Shown in pieces: positions 56,161 to 64,000 of a DNA stretch of 64,000 nucleotides. Both the position numbers and the translations under genes were made by a program. The notes beneath the pieces were generated by a model. The model saw only the letters and a list, made by a program, of their open reading frames with translations, was not told the DNA's origin and ran no database searches. The DNA lies in assembly GCF_004793765.1 (NCBI RefSeq), contig NZ_SRYM01000007.1, positions 1 to 64,000 on the forward strand. The letters are read 5' to 3'. The DNA comes from Parabacteroides distasonis. GTDB lineage: Bacteria > Bacteroidota > Bacteroidia > Bacteroidales > Tannerellaceae. Numbering within the stretch: the stretch's first letter is position 1; every line of letters starts with the position of its first letter.

Positions 56161-56793
56161 TTATTTGACCGGGGATTTTACGAGTGTAGCACTGTTATAG
56201 CCGATACTATCACCATGCAGGCAGACTTGTGTGAGCTGGATATCGCATGTGTTCCTATAACATAGGGCGAAGGTGTCTATGTCTGCATTTGTCCATTCTA
56301 CGGTGAGGTGGAGCCACAACTCCTTGACGGGTATGACTACGGAATCTGCTATACCGCTGATCGGGCGATTTCCGTAAAATCGGATGGAATCGCCGGTTTC
56401 TTTGAATTGACCCTCAAAAGCATGGATCGTCTCTGGATAGATCGAAACACAGGATTTGTCCACATTATCAGCGAGCGTGAAGACATGGTCAATACCGTTT
56501 TCCGTGAAATTCACTTTTCGAATGGCGATATGCCCTTCTTTTAGTATGCCAGTGTCGCTATAATCATAATCGTAAATAGAGTTTGCGTCCTTGTCGCCCA
56601 CCGAAAGATACAGTTGTGGGGAATGATTTGCGCACTCAACCTCAAATATATCGGGCAACGTGTCTTGTGGTTCTTTGGAAGGACCGGGTTCTTCTTGATC
56701 CGGATGGCCGGATACTATGTCTACATCCTTGTCGCCGCAAGCTATTAATTGGGCGAGGAAGATTACTAGCAATAAATTGAATGCTTGTCTCAT
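56161..56793 (-). CDS. Lipoprotein paired with the second C10 peptidase (possible inhibitor)
   Basis: 210 residues with a lipoprotein signal (LAQLIACGDKD), a Pro/Glu-rich linker (SGHPDQEEPGPSKEPQD) and a beta-rich domain with several cysteines (ECANHS, KSCVSI, LCYRNTCDIQ, VCLHGD). Family not recognised. It starts 11 bp after the C10 peptidase stop and is therefore cotranscribed. Position alone suggests an inhibitor or partner of the peptidase. Confidence 0.7.
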   Translation of the reverse strand: MRQAFNLLLVIFLAQLIACGDKDVDIVSGHPDQEEPGPSKEPQDTLPDIFEVECANHSPQLYLSVGDKDANSIYDYDYSDTGILKEGHIAIRKVNFTENGIDHVFTLADNVDKSCVSIYPETIHAFEGQFKETGDSIRFYGNRPISGIADSVVIPVKELWLHLTVEWTNADIDTFALCYRNTCDIQLTQVCLHGDSIGYNSATLVKSPVK

Positions 56794-56804
56794 GGCTTAT
56801 ATGA

Positions 56805-58103
56805 TTAGTTAGGTTTAATGTTAGTTATTGTCATCATATCTGATGTATATAGGAATGATCCGGATGTATAGGCGCTTGTCGTTGTAACTAAATAGTAGCC
56901 GTTACTGGATCCGTTCCAGCCTAGATTGAAATAAAGGTAATAGTTTGTTCCCGTTTCTCCTGTATAACTTTCTTCTATTGGGCTGTTGGGGCATTCTCTG
57001 ACCATTTTTTCAGCCCAATCTTTTGTCTGATATCCTTCTACGACCCAAGTATGTCCTACGCCTCCTGTGCGTGTGCCTCTCATATATACAGGTCGGTTTG
57101 AGTCTATATCTACTTTCACCTTTGAGAAATTATAAGACCCTATTAACATATTGATGTTATATCCCATAAGGGTGAAAGCGTCATAAGCATAATATATGTT
57201 GGAACCACTGCCATCACATCCATATGACATAGAGCATTTATCACCTATTTCTGCTAATAAATTAGCTACTTGTGACCTATATGTGGTATTTGTTAGGTTC
57301 TTTGCATCAGCAACAGATTTCATTCCACTCCAATTGTAAGTGGTATTTCTCAATTTCATATTTACAGGATGTATATAACTACCACTTGTTGGTTTTTGAT
57401 GATGTGCCATAATTTGTGCGATGGCTACAGCTACACATCCAGCTGGATCTTTTTGTGATGTACTAACGCATATTGGCAGACTATCATTATAAGGAGATGG
57501 ACTTTGTCCCCAATTAAGATTCATCGCACACTTTTTAGTCGTTGTTTTTGTGATTTCTTGAAAAAGACCGGTATCGCATGGGTCAACATCAGATGAGAAA
57601 TTTGTTTGATATTCATTGATCGACTTGCTTATAAGTTTATCTGTTTGCTCAAAGAATATATGCTCAAATTCAGGTAAGTTAGACATATCCCACATACCGA
57701 TGCTTGAGAATGCTAAAACTTTTCCTAATACTCTTTTGTCTCCAACCTCAACTACGAACCCTTTCTTTTCCCCAGTTATTGTCTTGAAGTTAATGATATA
57801 AACAGGAATATTCTCATAGCCTTCATTTGAGATTGAATAGGCAACTTGTTGTTGGCCTTGGATTGAAATGGGACGAAAAATCGTTTGAACTTCGGGTATA
57901 AGACTATCCGTTTGTGATTTCGTAACGGTTGACTGATCATCGAGGAACTGTAGGGCATTTGAGATTGCCTCTTGTTCGCTGATTGTATTCACGCTTACTT
58001 GTTCGTTCATGAAAGTGCTGTTATTCTCTTCATGATTTAGGCTTTCGCAAGACATGCAAAGCCATCCTGATAGCACCATGGATAAAAGAAAATGTTTTTT
58101 CAT
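56805..58103 (-). CDS. C10 (streptopain-like) cysteine peptidase, lipoprotein
   Basis: 432 residues from ATG 58103. Lipoprotein signal (GWLCMSCESLN), an N-terminal propeptide with a Spi-type inhibitor fold (about 40-190; ISNALQFLDDQ, VPVYIINFK-like strands), then the C10 catalytic domain with Cys223 in DPAGCVAVAIAQIM, His351 in GVGHTWVVEGY and the YFNLGWNG wall segment. Its signatures are closer to classical C10 enzymes than those of the peptidase at 39112. A longer frame reaches 58490 but would overlap the divergent DUF2027 gene and hide the lipoprotein signal, so ATG 58103 is chosen. Confidence 0.9.
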   Translation of the reverse strand: MKKHFLLSMVLSGWLCMSCESLNHEENNSTFMNEQVSVNTISEQEAISNALQFLDDQSTVTKSQTDSLIPEVQTIFRPISIQGQQQVAYSISNEGYENIPVYIINFKTITGEKKGFVVEVGDKRVLGKVLAFSSIGMWDMSNLPEFEHIFFEQTDKLISKSINEYQTNFSSDVDPCDTGLFQEITKTTTKKCAMNLNWGQSPSPYNDSLPICVSTSQKDPAGCVAVAIAQIMAHHQKPTSGSYIHPVNMKLRNTTYNWSGMKSVADAKNLTNTTYRSQVANLLAEIGDKCSMSYGCDGSGSNIYYAYDAFTLMGYNINMLIGSYNFSKVKVDIDSNRPVYMRGTRTGGVGHTWVVEGYQTKDWAEKMVRECPNSPIEESYTGETGTNYYLYFNLGWNGSSNGYYLVTTTSAYTSGSFLYTSDMMTITNIKPN

Positions 58104-58198
58104 ATTTATAAGAAGATTTATATTTTTTGATCTCGTAAAAATAGTGCCTTTTGTTTTAAACTCCAAGCAAAAGAGCTTGAAAATCCGTGCGGAAAATC

Positions 58199-58228
58199 TT
58201 GTAATTCTAGCTCTCTTACGTACCTTTG
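58199..58228 (+). promoter_or_regulatory. Promoter of the DUF2027-Smr gene
   Basis: TTG at 58199-58201, 19 bp, TACCTTTG at 58221-58228, some 32 bp before the start codon. Confidence 0.7.
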
Positions 58229-58260
58229 CCTGCTGTAACGAATAAATAGAGATATATACA

Positions 58261-59313
58261 ATGAACGTAGGTGATAAAGTTCGCTTCCTGAATAGTGTGG
58301 GAGGTGGAGTCGTACGCGGATTCCGTGGAAAGGACCAAGTGTTGGTTGAGGATGAGGATGGGTTTGAGGTTCCTGCCTTGATCAAGGAATGTGTCGTGGT
58401 TGGGGGCAATGATATGCAAGTGCATAGCTCGAATCGCCCGAAAGTACAGGCTCCGGTAGAGACTCCTTCCCCAAAGAAGCCTGAACCCAAAGAGGAAAAG
58501 GTCGAGGAGACACCGGAGGGAGAGCGTCTGAATGTGTATCTGGCTTATCTCCCGGTCGATCCGATGGCGTTTCAGCAATGCGGCTATGAGACGTATTTCG
58601 TGAATGATAGTAATTACTATTTGTTCTTCAATTATATGAACCGGACGAATAATAGCTGGACGAGCCGTTATAACGGGATTATTGAGCCGAATACGAAAAT
58701 ATTCTTGGAGGAGTTCGGTAAGCCGGAGTTGAATGATCTGGAAAGGATTTGTGTGCAACTGATCGCTTTCAAGAAGGATAGACCCTATTCGTTGAAAAAC
58801 GCCGTATCGGTAGAGTTGCGCTTGGATACGGTTAAGTTCTACAAGCTTCACTGCTTTATGGAGAATGATTTCTTTGAGGAGGATGCCTTGATTTATCCGA
58901 TTATCCGCAACGACTTGCCTGAGAGAGAGCTATTGGTCTCTGCGGCGGAGTTGAAGGAAGCTATGCAGCAAAAGGTTCGCGAGGAACGTAGGACTCCCCG
59001 ACAAATCGTGAAAAAGAAGCCGACGAATAGCGCTATCCTTGAGGTAGATTTGCATATAACCGAGTTGCTGGATAATACAAATGGATTGAGTAATGCGGAT
59101 ATGCTAACTTACCAATTGGAGAAATTCCATGAGGTGCTGGCTCAGTACGCTTCAAAGAAAGGACAGAAGATTGTCTTTATCCACGGAAAAGGCGATGGCG
59201 TACTTCGCAAGGCGATCGAGAAAGAATTGAAGACCCGCTATAAGCAACATTATTATCAAGATGCTTCTTTCCGTGAATATGGCTTTGGAGCGACCATGGT
59301 AACGATTAAGTAA
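58261..59313 (+). CDS. DUF2027 and Smr domain protein
   Basis: 350 residues. An N-terminal small SH3-like stretch (VGDKVRFLNSVGGGVVRGF) of the DUF2027 family leads into a Pro/Glu/Lys-rich linker (about 60-85), a central beta-rich DUF2027 domain, and a C-terminal Smr domain (VDLHITELLDN, IVFIHGKGDGVLRKAIEKEL). Smr domains nick or bind branched DNA, or act on RNA and stalled ribosomes. Role in Bacteroidetes unknown. A CYTH gene follows 27 bp downstream. Confidence 0.9.
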   Translation: MNVGDKVRFLNSVGGGVVRGFRGKDQVLVEDEDGFEVPALIKECVVVGGNDMQVHSSNRPKVQAPVETPSPKKPEPKEEKVEETPEGERLNVYLAYLPVDPMAFQQCGYETYFVNDSNYYLFFNYMNRTNNSWTSRYNGIIEPNTKIFLEEFGKPELNDLERICVQLIAFKKDRPYSLKNAVSVELRLDTVKFYKLHCFMENDFFEEDALIYPIIRNDLPERELLVSAAELKEAMQQKVREERRTPRQIVKKKPTNSAILEVDLHITELLDNTNGLSNADMLTYQLEKFHEVLAQYASKKGQKIVFIHGKGDGVLRKAIEKELKTRYKQHYYQDASFREYGFGATMVTIK

Positions 59314-59340
59314 TAATCATACGCCCAAATATCAGAATAT

Positions 59341-59814
59341 ATGGCCATCGAGATAGAACGGAAATTCTTGGTCTCCGGTGATTTCTTATCGGAGGCTGTT
59401 AGCTCCACTCGTATCGTGCAGGGATATATTTGCTCACAGCCCGGATGTACGGTTCGTATTCGTATCCGGGGAGAGGAGGGATTCCTAACGATCAAAGGCG
59501 CTTCGGATGAGAAAGGCTTGAGCCGTTATGAGTTTGAGCAAAAGATTCCTCTGGTGGATGCCGAGCGGTTGTTGGAGCTTTGCGAGCCGGGTGCGATCGA
59601 CAAGGTTCGTTATCTGGTTCCCATAGGTTGCCATACGTGGGAAGTCGATGTTTTCCACGGGGCGAATGAAGGGTTGATCCTTGCGGAGATCGAGTTATCG
59701 TCTGAAGACGAGCCTTTCGAGAAACCGGCTTGGCTGGGTAAGGAGGTGAGTGGAGATCGCCGTTATTATAATTCAATGTTGACAAAACATCCATTTAATA
59801 GTTCAAATACATGA
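59341..59814 (+). CDS. CYTH domain protein (triphosphate tunnel metalloenzyme)
   Basis: 157 residues. The EIERKFLV signature is at residues 3-10, with alternating charged strands (TVRIRIRGEEGFLTIKG, YEFEQKIP, VRYLVPIGCHTWEVDVF, LILAEIELSSE) that line the triphosphate tunnel. Probable inorganic triphosphatase or an adenylate-cyclase-like fold protein. Its stop overlaps the next start (ATGA), so translation of the S46 peptidase gene is coupled. Confidence 0.92.
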   Translation: MAIEIERKFLVSGDFLSEAVSSTRIVQGYICSQPGCTVRIRIRGEEGFLTIKGASDEKGLSRYEFEQKIPLVDAERLLELCEPGAIDKVRYLVPIGCHTWEVDVFHGANEGLILAEIELSSEDEPFEKPAWLGKEVSGDRRYYNSMLTKHPFNSSNT

Positions 59815-61970
59815 AGAAACTCTTTTTATCTGTAGCGGCCGCTATATTGGCGTTTCCGGCCTTGGCCGATGAGGGCATGTGGCTGCTTCCTTTATTGAAG
59901 CAACAAAAGTTTGCGGAGATGCAGGCCCTTGGTCTGCGATTAAGCGATCAAGAAGTGTATAGCGCCGAGGCTCCTTCCTTGAAAGATGCCGTGGTTCGTT
60001 TTGGTGGTGGTTGTACGGGCGAGATAATCTCTCCGGACGGGTTGGTGCTGACGAATCATCATTGTGGTTATAGTAGCATCCAACGGCATAGTACCCTGGA
60101 ACATGATTATCTGACGGACGGCTTCTGGGCGATGTCTCGTGATAAGGAGCTTCCGAATCCGGGATTGACGGTTACCTTTATCGATAAGATCGATGACGTG
60201 ACGGATTATGTGATAGCGGAACTGAAAAAGATAACGGATCCGAACAGCATGGAATTCTTGTCCGCTAAGTACTTGAACGGCCTCGCTAAAGCGAAAGTGA
60301 GTGAGAAGTTCTTGCAGGATAACCCCGGTACGGAAGTCGAGATCAAGGCTTTTTATGGAGGTAATAAATACTATATGTTTACCAAGAAGATCTATTCGGA
60401 TGTCCGTTTAGTCGGTGCTCCCCCTTCCTCTATCGGTAAGTTCGGTGCGGATACGGATAACTGGATGTGGCCTCGCCATACCGGAGACTTCTCTCTTTTC
60501 CGTGTATATGCCGATGCAAACGGAAATCCGGCACCTTATTCGGAAACCAATGTCCCGCTTCGTCCGAAGCGTTGGTTAAAGCTTTCTATAAAAGGTGTGG
60601 AGGAGAACGATTATGCCATGATCATGGGGTTCCCCGGCCGTACCAATAAATACTATACCTCATGGGAGGTAGCCGAACGTCGGGATATAGATAATGCGGT
60701 ACGTATTAATATCCGTAATCTCCGTCAAGAGGCGATGCTGGAAGAAATGTTGAAAGATCCGCAAGTCCGGATTCAATACGCTAGTAAGTATGCGGGTTCT
60801 ACGAACGCTTATAAGAATGCGATCGGTAGTAACTGGGCGATCAACAAACGTAATTTTGAGCAGGTGAAAAACGATGAGCAGAATCGTTTGATCGCTTGGT
60901 CGAAGAAGATGTGTGAGCCTGCTTATCCGGAAGCGCTTCTGGCATTGGAGCAAATCGTTCATGACCGCAAAGATTTACGTTTCCGTAGTTGGATGTTGGA
61001 TGAGGCATTGAGCCGTGGCATCGAGTTCTCAAAAGTACCGACCAATATCAAGTCTGTTTGTGAGGCTTTGGAGGGGAAGGATCGTGCCGAGCAGCAAAAA
61101 CAGGTCACTCAATTGGAGAGGGCTTTCCATCGTTTCGCAAATAAGGATTATGCGCCGATGGTTGATAAGAAGATAGCGAAAGTCATGCTAAAGGAATATA
61201 GGCGCTTGGTCGCTCCGAAGTCACAGCCGGCTTATTTCTCCGTAATCGATAGCAAGTTTAAGGGGGATGTGGATAAATTCGTTGATTATCTGTTTGATAA
61301 ATCGATCTATGGTAGCGAGAAGAACTTTAATGCGTTTAAGGAGCATCCTTCTGTCAAAGCATTGAGAGAAGATCCGATGATTCTGTTCGCACAATCCGTA
61401 AAAGATGAGAAAAAGGCGTTAGATAAGGCCTTGGCTGATTTTGATGCCGGATATGCGATCGCCCATCGTGCGTATGTGAAAGGACTTTTAGCGATGTATG
61501 GAGACTTGGCTAGTTTTCCGGACGCGAACTCTACGCTTCGTCTGACTTATGGGCAGGTGAAAGGTTACAGTCCTCGTGATTGCGATTATTATGGTCATCA
61601 AACCACTTTAGACGGCGTCATGGAGAAGGAGGATTCTACGAATTGGGAATTTGTGGTTTCTGCTCGTTTGAAGGAATTATATCAAGCAGGAGACTTTGGC
61701 CCTTATAAGATGCCTAACGGTAAAATGCCGGTTGCCTTCTGTGCTACGACCCATACAACGGGAGGGAACTCCGGTAGTCCGGTATTGAATGGGCAAGGAG
61801 AGTTAATAGGTATCAATTTCGACCGTAACTGGGAAGGAGTAGGAGGAGATATCCAATATCTGCCCGACTATCAACGCAGTATTATCGTAGATATCCGTTA
61901 TGTCCTATTCGTAATCGATAAATATGCCGGAGCCGGTTATCTATTGAACGAGATGGAATTCTCAAGATAG
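59811..61970 (+). CDS. dpp11: S46 dipeptidyl-peptidase, DPP11 type (Asp/Glu-specific)
   Basis: 719 residues with a signal peptide (FPALADEG). Catalytic residues are His84 in LTNHHCGYSS, Asp226 in RHTGDFSLF and Ser654 in TTGGNSGSP. The residue that separates DPP11 from DPP7 is 18 positions after the serine; here it is Arg672 (GINFDRNWE), as in DPP11, not Gly as in DPP7. It should release N-terminal dipeptides with Asp or Glu at the second position in the periplasm, complementing the S9 enzyme at 4885. It is translationally coupled to the CYTH gene. Confidence 0.93.
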   Translation: MKKLFLSVAAAILAFPALADEGMWLLPLLKQQKFAEMQALGLRLSDQEVYSAEAPSLKDAVVRFGGGCTGEIISPDGLVLTNHHCGYSSIQRHSTLEHDYLTDGFWAMSRDKELPNPGLTVTFIDKIDDVTDYVIAELKKITDPNSMEFLSAKYLNGLAKAKVSEKFLQDNPGTEVEIKAFYGGNKYYMFTKKIYSDVRLVGAPPSSIGKFGADTDNWMWPRHTGDFSLFRVYADANGNPAPYSETNVPLRPKRWLKLSIKGVEENDYAMIMGFPGRTNKYYTSWEVAERRDIDNAVRINIRNLRQEAMLEEMLKDPQVRIQYASKYAGSTNAYKNAIGSNWAINKRNFEQVKNDEQNRLIAWSKKMCEPAYPEALLALEQIVHDRKDLRFRSWMLDEALSRGIEFSKVPTNIKSVCEALEGKDRAEQQKQVTQLERAFHRFANKDYAPMVDKKIAKVMLKEYRRLVAPKSQPAYFSVIDSKFKGDVDKFVDYLFDKSIYGSEKNFNAFKEHPSVKALREDPMILFAQSVKDEKKALDKALADFDAGYAIAHRAYVKGLLAMYGDLASFPDANSTLRLTYGQVKGYSPRDCDYYGHQTTLDGVMEKEDSTNWEFVVSARLKELYQAGDFGPYKMPNGKMPVAFCATTHTTGGNSGSPVLNGQGELIGINFDRNWEGVGGDIQYLPDYQRSIIVDIRYVLFVIDKYAGAGYLLNEMEFSR

Positions 61971-61978
61971 AGAAGTAA

Positions 61979-62030
61979 GTTAACTTCGTGGGCGAAGTAT
62001 GTTAACATACTTCGCCCATGAACCTAAGTT
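61979..62030. repeat. 22-bp-periodic array with GTTAAC palindromes
   Basis: GTTAAC begins at 61979 and 62001, with CCTAAG at 62023, exactly 22 bp apart. The first spacer contains GTGGGCGAAGTAT, the second its near reverse complement (ATACTTCGCCCA). Together they make a perfect 28-bp palindrome at 61990-62017. It shares GGGCGAAGTAT with the array at 52464. Confidence 0.8.
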
Positions 62031-62047
62031 CCTTTTTCTATAAAGCC

Positions 62048-62090
62048 AAAAAGAGGAGACATATCCCTGAAAGATACGTCTCCTCTTTTT
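62048..62090. terminator. Bidirectional terminator after dpp11
   Basis: AAAAAGAGGAGAC pairs with GTCTCCTCTTTTT around a short inner stem. It also follows the small gene on the opposite strand. Confidence 0.9.
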
Positions 62091-62109
62091 GTATATGTAT
62101 ATCTATAAC

Positions 62110-62277
62110 TTAATAAATCTTATCAAGATCAGCAGCTTTGACTCTGAAGATATGACCATTACGAGAGAATACCAACTCTCCGTCTTCCTTCTTCTTTTGA
62201 TTCACCAAACGCTGAAAAGCTATATTTGCACCTTTTACTATATTCTCTTCGAATTCTCTAACTTCTTGCTCATTCAT
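62110..62277 (-). CDS. Small 55-residue protein overlapping the zeta-toxin-like gene
   Basis: From ATG 62277 to TAA 62110, a polar, mostly helical protein (MNEQEVREFEENIVKGANIA...QKKKEDGELVFSRNGHIFRV). Its start overlaps the last 8 bases of the kinase gene, so the two are translationally coupled. The C-terminus resembles small proteins encoded next to zeta-like kinases in Bacteroidales, but I cannot name a family. Position suggests an antitoxin or partner. It is too short for many gene finders. Confidence 0.7.
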   Translation of the reverse strand: MNEQEVREFEENIVKGANIAFQRLVNQKKKEDGELVFSRNGHIFRVKAADLDKIY

Positions 62278-62869
62278 GATGTTCAAGTTTTGTAAAAATA
62301 TCTAGATTATACACTTCCCTTTTATCATTCTTGAATCCCTTGGCGATCACTTCCATGGGAGACATCGAATTATCTGTTATCATCCAATAGTCACTAATAG
62401 GAAGGTATAGCTCGAATAAATTGTGGATACCGGCCTCATACCGACGCCGTATCGTTGCTTCCGGAATATTGTGACCTCCAGCAGCTACCCTCATTTTCAC
62501 ACGTTCCACGGCTAGATCTGGCGTATTCAACCAGAAGTAAAGCAATGTAACATAATAACCTTCCCTTTGTGCTTCCCGTATCAAGTTTGCTACTGAACGG
62601 GTGGCCAGCGTAGTTTCCATCGCAAAAGTCTCACCAGCACTGATGAGTTCCTTTATTCGCTTATACATAATACGACTAGCTTCAACGGCGACGGCTATAC
62701 TGTCTGCATTAAAAGGGGAAAGTCCCTTGGCTATCTCGTCTGAGTTTACAAACTCCCTACATTTTAGCATTTCTGGTAAAATCGTGAAGGAAGCTGTTGT
62801 TTTTCCTGCTCCGTTGCAACCTGATATTATATACAAATATGGCACTGTTTGCTGTTTTTGATGCTGCAA
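62270..62869 (-). CDS. Zeta-toxin-family P-loop kinase
   Basis: Up to 199 residues. Walker A SGCNGAGKTT, then VNSDEIAKGLSPFN, ETTLATRSVANLI and a segment with alternating Arg (RVKMRVAAGGHNIPEATIRRRYEAG) as in zeta toxins, which phosphorylate UDP-N-acetylglucosamine, or in related kinases. The TTG start at 62869 overlaps a TATATTTG -7 box (62874-62867), so the transcript would begin inside the leader and GTG 62845 (191 residues) may be the true start. The 55-residue gene downstream is coupled by overlap. Kinase order first and small partner second is unlike the classical epsilon-zeta operon. Confidence 0.82.
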   Translation of the reverse strand: MQHQKQQTVPYLYIISGCNGAGKTTASFTILPEMLKCREFVNSDEIAKGLSPFNADSIAVAVEASRIMYKRIKELISAGETFAMETTLATRSVANLIREAQREGYYVTLLYFWLNTPDLAVERVKMRVAAGGHNIPEATIRRRYEAGIHNLFELYLPISDYWMITDNSMSPMEVIAKGFKNDKREVYNLDIFTKLEHHE

Positions 62870-62986
62870 ATATATGTAATAGTTTTTTAATATGCGTCGT
62901 TTTATTTCTCAAAAATCGTAAAAATGTGCAAGGAATGTACTTTTAACTAACAGGTTTGTTGGGGAAAGTGGTGGTTTTGTTAATTT

Positions 62987-64000
62987 TTATACCCAAAGTA
63001 GATCACTCATGATGCCGTCGGAAACGAAGATTCCTGACTTGGATAAAATCAATTTGTCATCGGTTTGTAATAAGAGGCCTTGGTTGATATGGGATTGAGC
63101 TTGCTTTTGACAATAAGAAAGGAGCTTACTGCCAAATTTTGTTTGGATATCAGCGAAAGAGACTCCCCACATGGTTCGAAGACCGGTAATGATGAAGTCG
63201 TTGTACCGGGTGTATAGGTCTAAATTCTCGGATTCTATTGCCAGATGCCCATTTTCTATACCTTCTATATATATAGGTAGAGAAGATGGATTCCATTCCC
63301 GGTCCATTTCGTTATAAGAATGGGCGGAAGGACCGAGCCCCAGATATTTCTTTCCGGTCCAGTAGGAGCTATTGTGCTTGGAGAAGAACCCGGGACGGGC
63401 GAAATTAGATATCTCGTAATGCAAATAGCCTGCTTCTGCCAACCGATCTATTAATGTGGAAAAGAACGAGACGCTTAACTCCTCGTTTATGGGGGGCACT
63501 TTTCCCGCTTCCAGCAATTTGTAAAGTGCGGTACCTTCCTCGTAAATGAGGTGGTAGGCGGAAAGATGGGGAACATCCAACCGGATCGCTTGTTGCAAAT
63601 TCTCTTCCCATGCTTGCTGCGTTTGGTTGGGGAGTCCGTAGATCAAATCGATACTGATATTTGTAATCCCATATTCCTTGCATAGTTCTACAGCTTTAAT
63701 CGCTTGTTCCCGGTCATGACGACGATTCAGAAAACGCAAATCTTCCGAATGAAAACTCTGTACACCCATGCTAACCCGGTTAAAAGGATAATTACGGAGA
63801 AGCGATACATATTCTCGTTTCATGTCATCAGGATTCGCCTCTAAGGTAATCTCCGCTTGCTCAGCTACATTAAAATGACGATAGATAGCTTCGAATATCT
63901 TACCGAAATCTTTCTCATCTAATTGGGAAGGGGTGCCGCCCCCAAAATAAATGGTTTCTAATGCTTCGTTTCCTATATATCCCTTCCGCGATTCCATCTC
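62987..64000 (-). CDS. hemW: Radical SAM coproporphyrinogen III oxidase-like protein HemW (5' end outside window)
   Basis: The C-terminal part of about 338 residues, with the N-terminus and the CxxxCxxC cluster motif beyond the right edge. Seen here are IYFGGGTPSQLDEKDF, NPDDMKREYVSLLRNYPFNRVSMGVQSFH, NISIDLIYGLPNQT and the HemN C-terminal domain. HemW-type proteins act as haem chaperones rather than true HemN oxidases; the length and lack of N-terminal extension in relatives favour HemW. An internal Met near 63997 is not the start. Confidence 0.88.
   Translation of the reverse strand, partial: EMESRKGYIGNEALETIYFGGGTPSQLDEKDFGKIFEAIYRHFNVAEQAEITLEANPDDMKREYVSLLRNYPFNRVSMGVQSFHSEDLRFLNRRHDREQAIKAVELCKEYGITNISIDLIYGLPNQTQQAWEENLQQAIRLDVPHLSAYHLIYEEGTALYKLLEAGKVPPINEELSVSFFSTLIDRLAEAGYLHYEISNFARPGFFSKHNSSYWTGKKYLGLGPSAHSYNEMDREWNPSSLPIYIEGIENGHLAIESENLDLYTRYNDFIITGLRTMWGVSFADIQTKFGSKLLSYCQKQAQSHINQGLLLQTDDKLILSKSGIFVSDGIMSDLLWV

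Noticed and set aside
58104-58490. N-terminal extension of the second C10 peptidase up to 58490
   Set aside because: It overlaps the divergent DUF2027 gene and its promoter, and the lipoprotein signal begins at ATG 58103.

Overview
The window looks like a chromosomal segment of a gut Bacteroidales bacterium, most probably Parabacteroides (close to P. distasonis). Several things point there. Many promoters match the Bacteroidetes sigma-ABfr pattern (TTTG or TTG, 19-21 bp, TAnnTTTG). Start regions are AT-rich and lack strong Shine-Dalgarno sites. Type IX secretion (T9SS) genes of the PorQ and PorE type are present, as are a DPP11-type S46 peptidase, streptopain-like C10 peptidases, BspA-like surface proteins, DUF1573, DUF2027 and DUF6057 proteins, and an invertible promoter of the kind used for surface phase variation. 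The species name is inferred; no search could be run.

Layout. 1-3.4 kb: a 5'-disrupted BspA/InlB-repeat surface protein beginning at a rearrangement or insertion junction. 3.5-12.5 kb: an ATPase_2 protein, an S9 peptidase, an HD hydrolase, lptD, ung and asnA. 12.7-17.5 kb: an accessory patch with tRNA-Arg(CCG), two decayed genes (GNAT with two nonsense codons, DoxX with several frameshifts), an approximately 208-bp segment between perfect 27-bp inverted repeats that carries a -7 box pointing at a lone glycosyltransferase, a convergent Wzx-type flippase, and four identical tandem tRNA-Val(TAC) genes. 17.8-32.7 kb: mostly core genes (purB, an rluB-like gene with a long Arg/Gly/Tyr/Asn-rich tail, asnS, an Lrp regulator, an ExbB/ExbD operon, tRNA-Ser(GGA), tatD, a polyprenyl synthase, tonB, porQ, cmk, ispH, pfkA). 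32.8-39 kb: a DUF6057 membrane protein paired with a CxxCH-bearing propeller lipoprotein, meaB, two DUF1573 proteins and an ATPase fragment. 39-41 kb and 56-58 kb: two separate units of a C10 cysteine peptidase with a small downstream lipoprotein. 41-55.9 kb: a large alpha-2-macroglobulin, folA and thyA, a lipoprotein aldose epimerase, a frameshifted T9SS cargo gene, a PorE-like lipoprotein and a long QueA-type enzyme. 58-64 kb: DUF2027-Smr, CYTH, DPP11, a zeta-toxin-like kinase with an overlapping 55-codon gene, and the 3' part of hemW.

How the genes work together. Much of the window serves the envelope: LPS export (LptD), TonB/ExbBD energisation, T9SS (PorQ and PorE-like, plus two broken proteins with sorting-type C-termini), secreted proteolysis (S9, two C10, S46) and phase-variable glycan synthesis.

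The two least explained signals are the invertible promoter in front of an orphan glycosyltransferase, and at least five intergenic arrays in which short palindromes recur at an exact 22-bp (one case 23-bp) spacing with units in both orientations.
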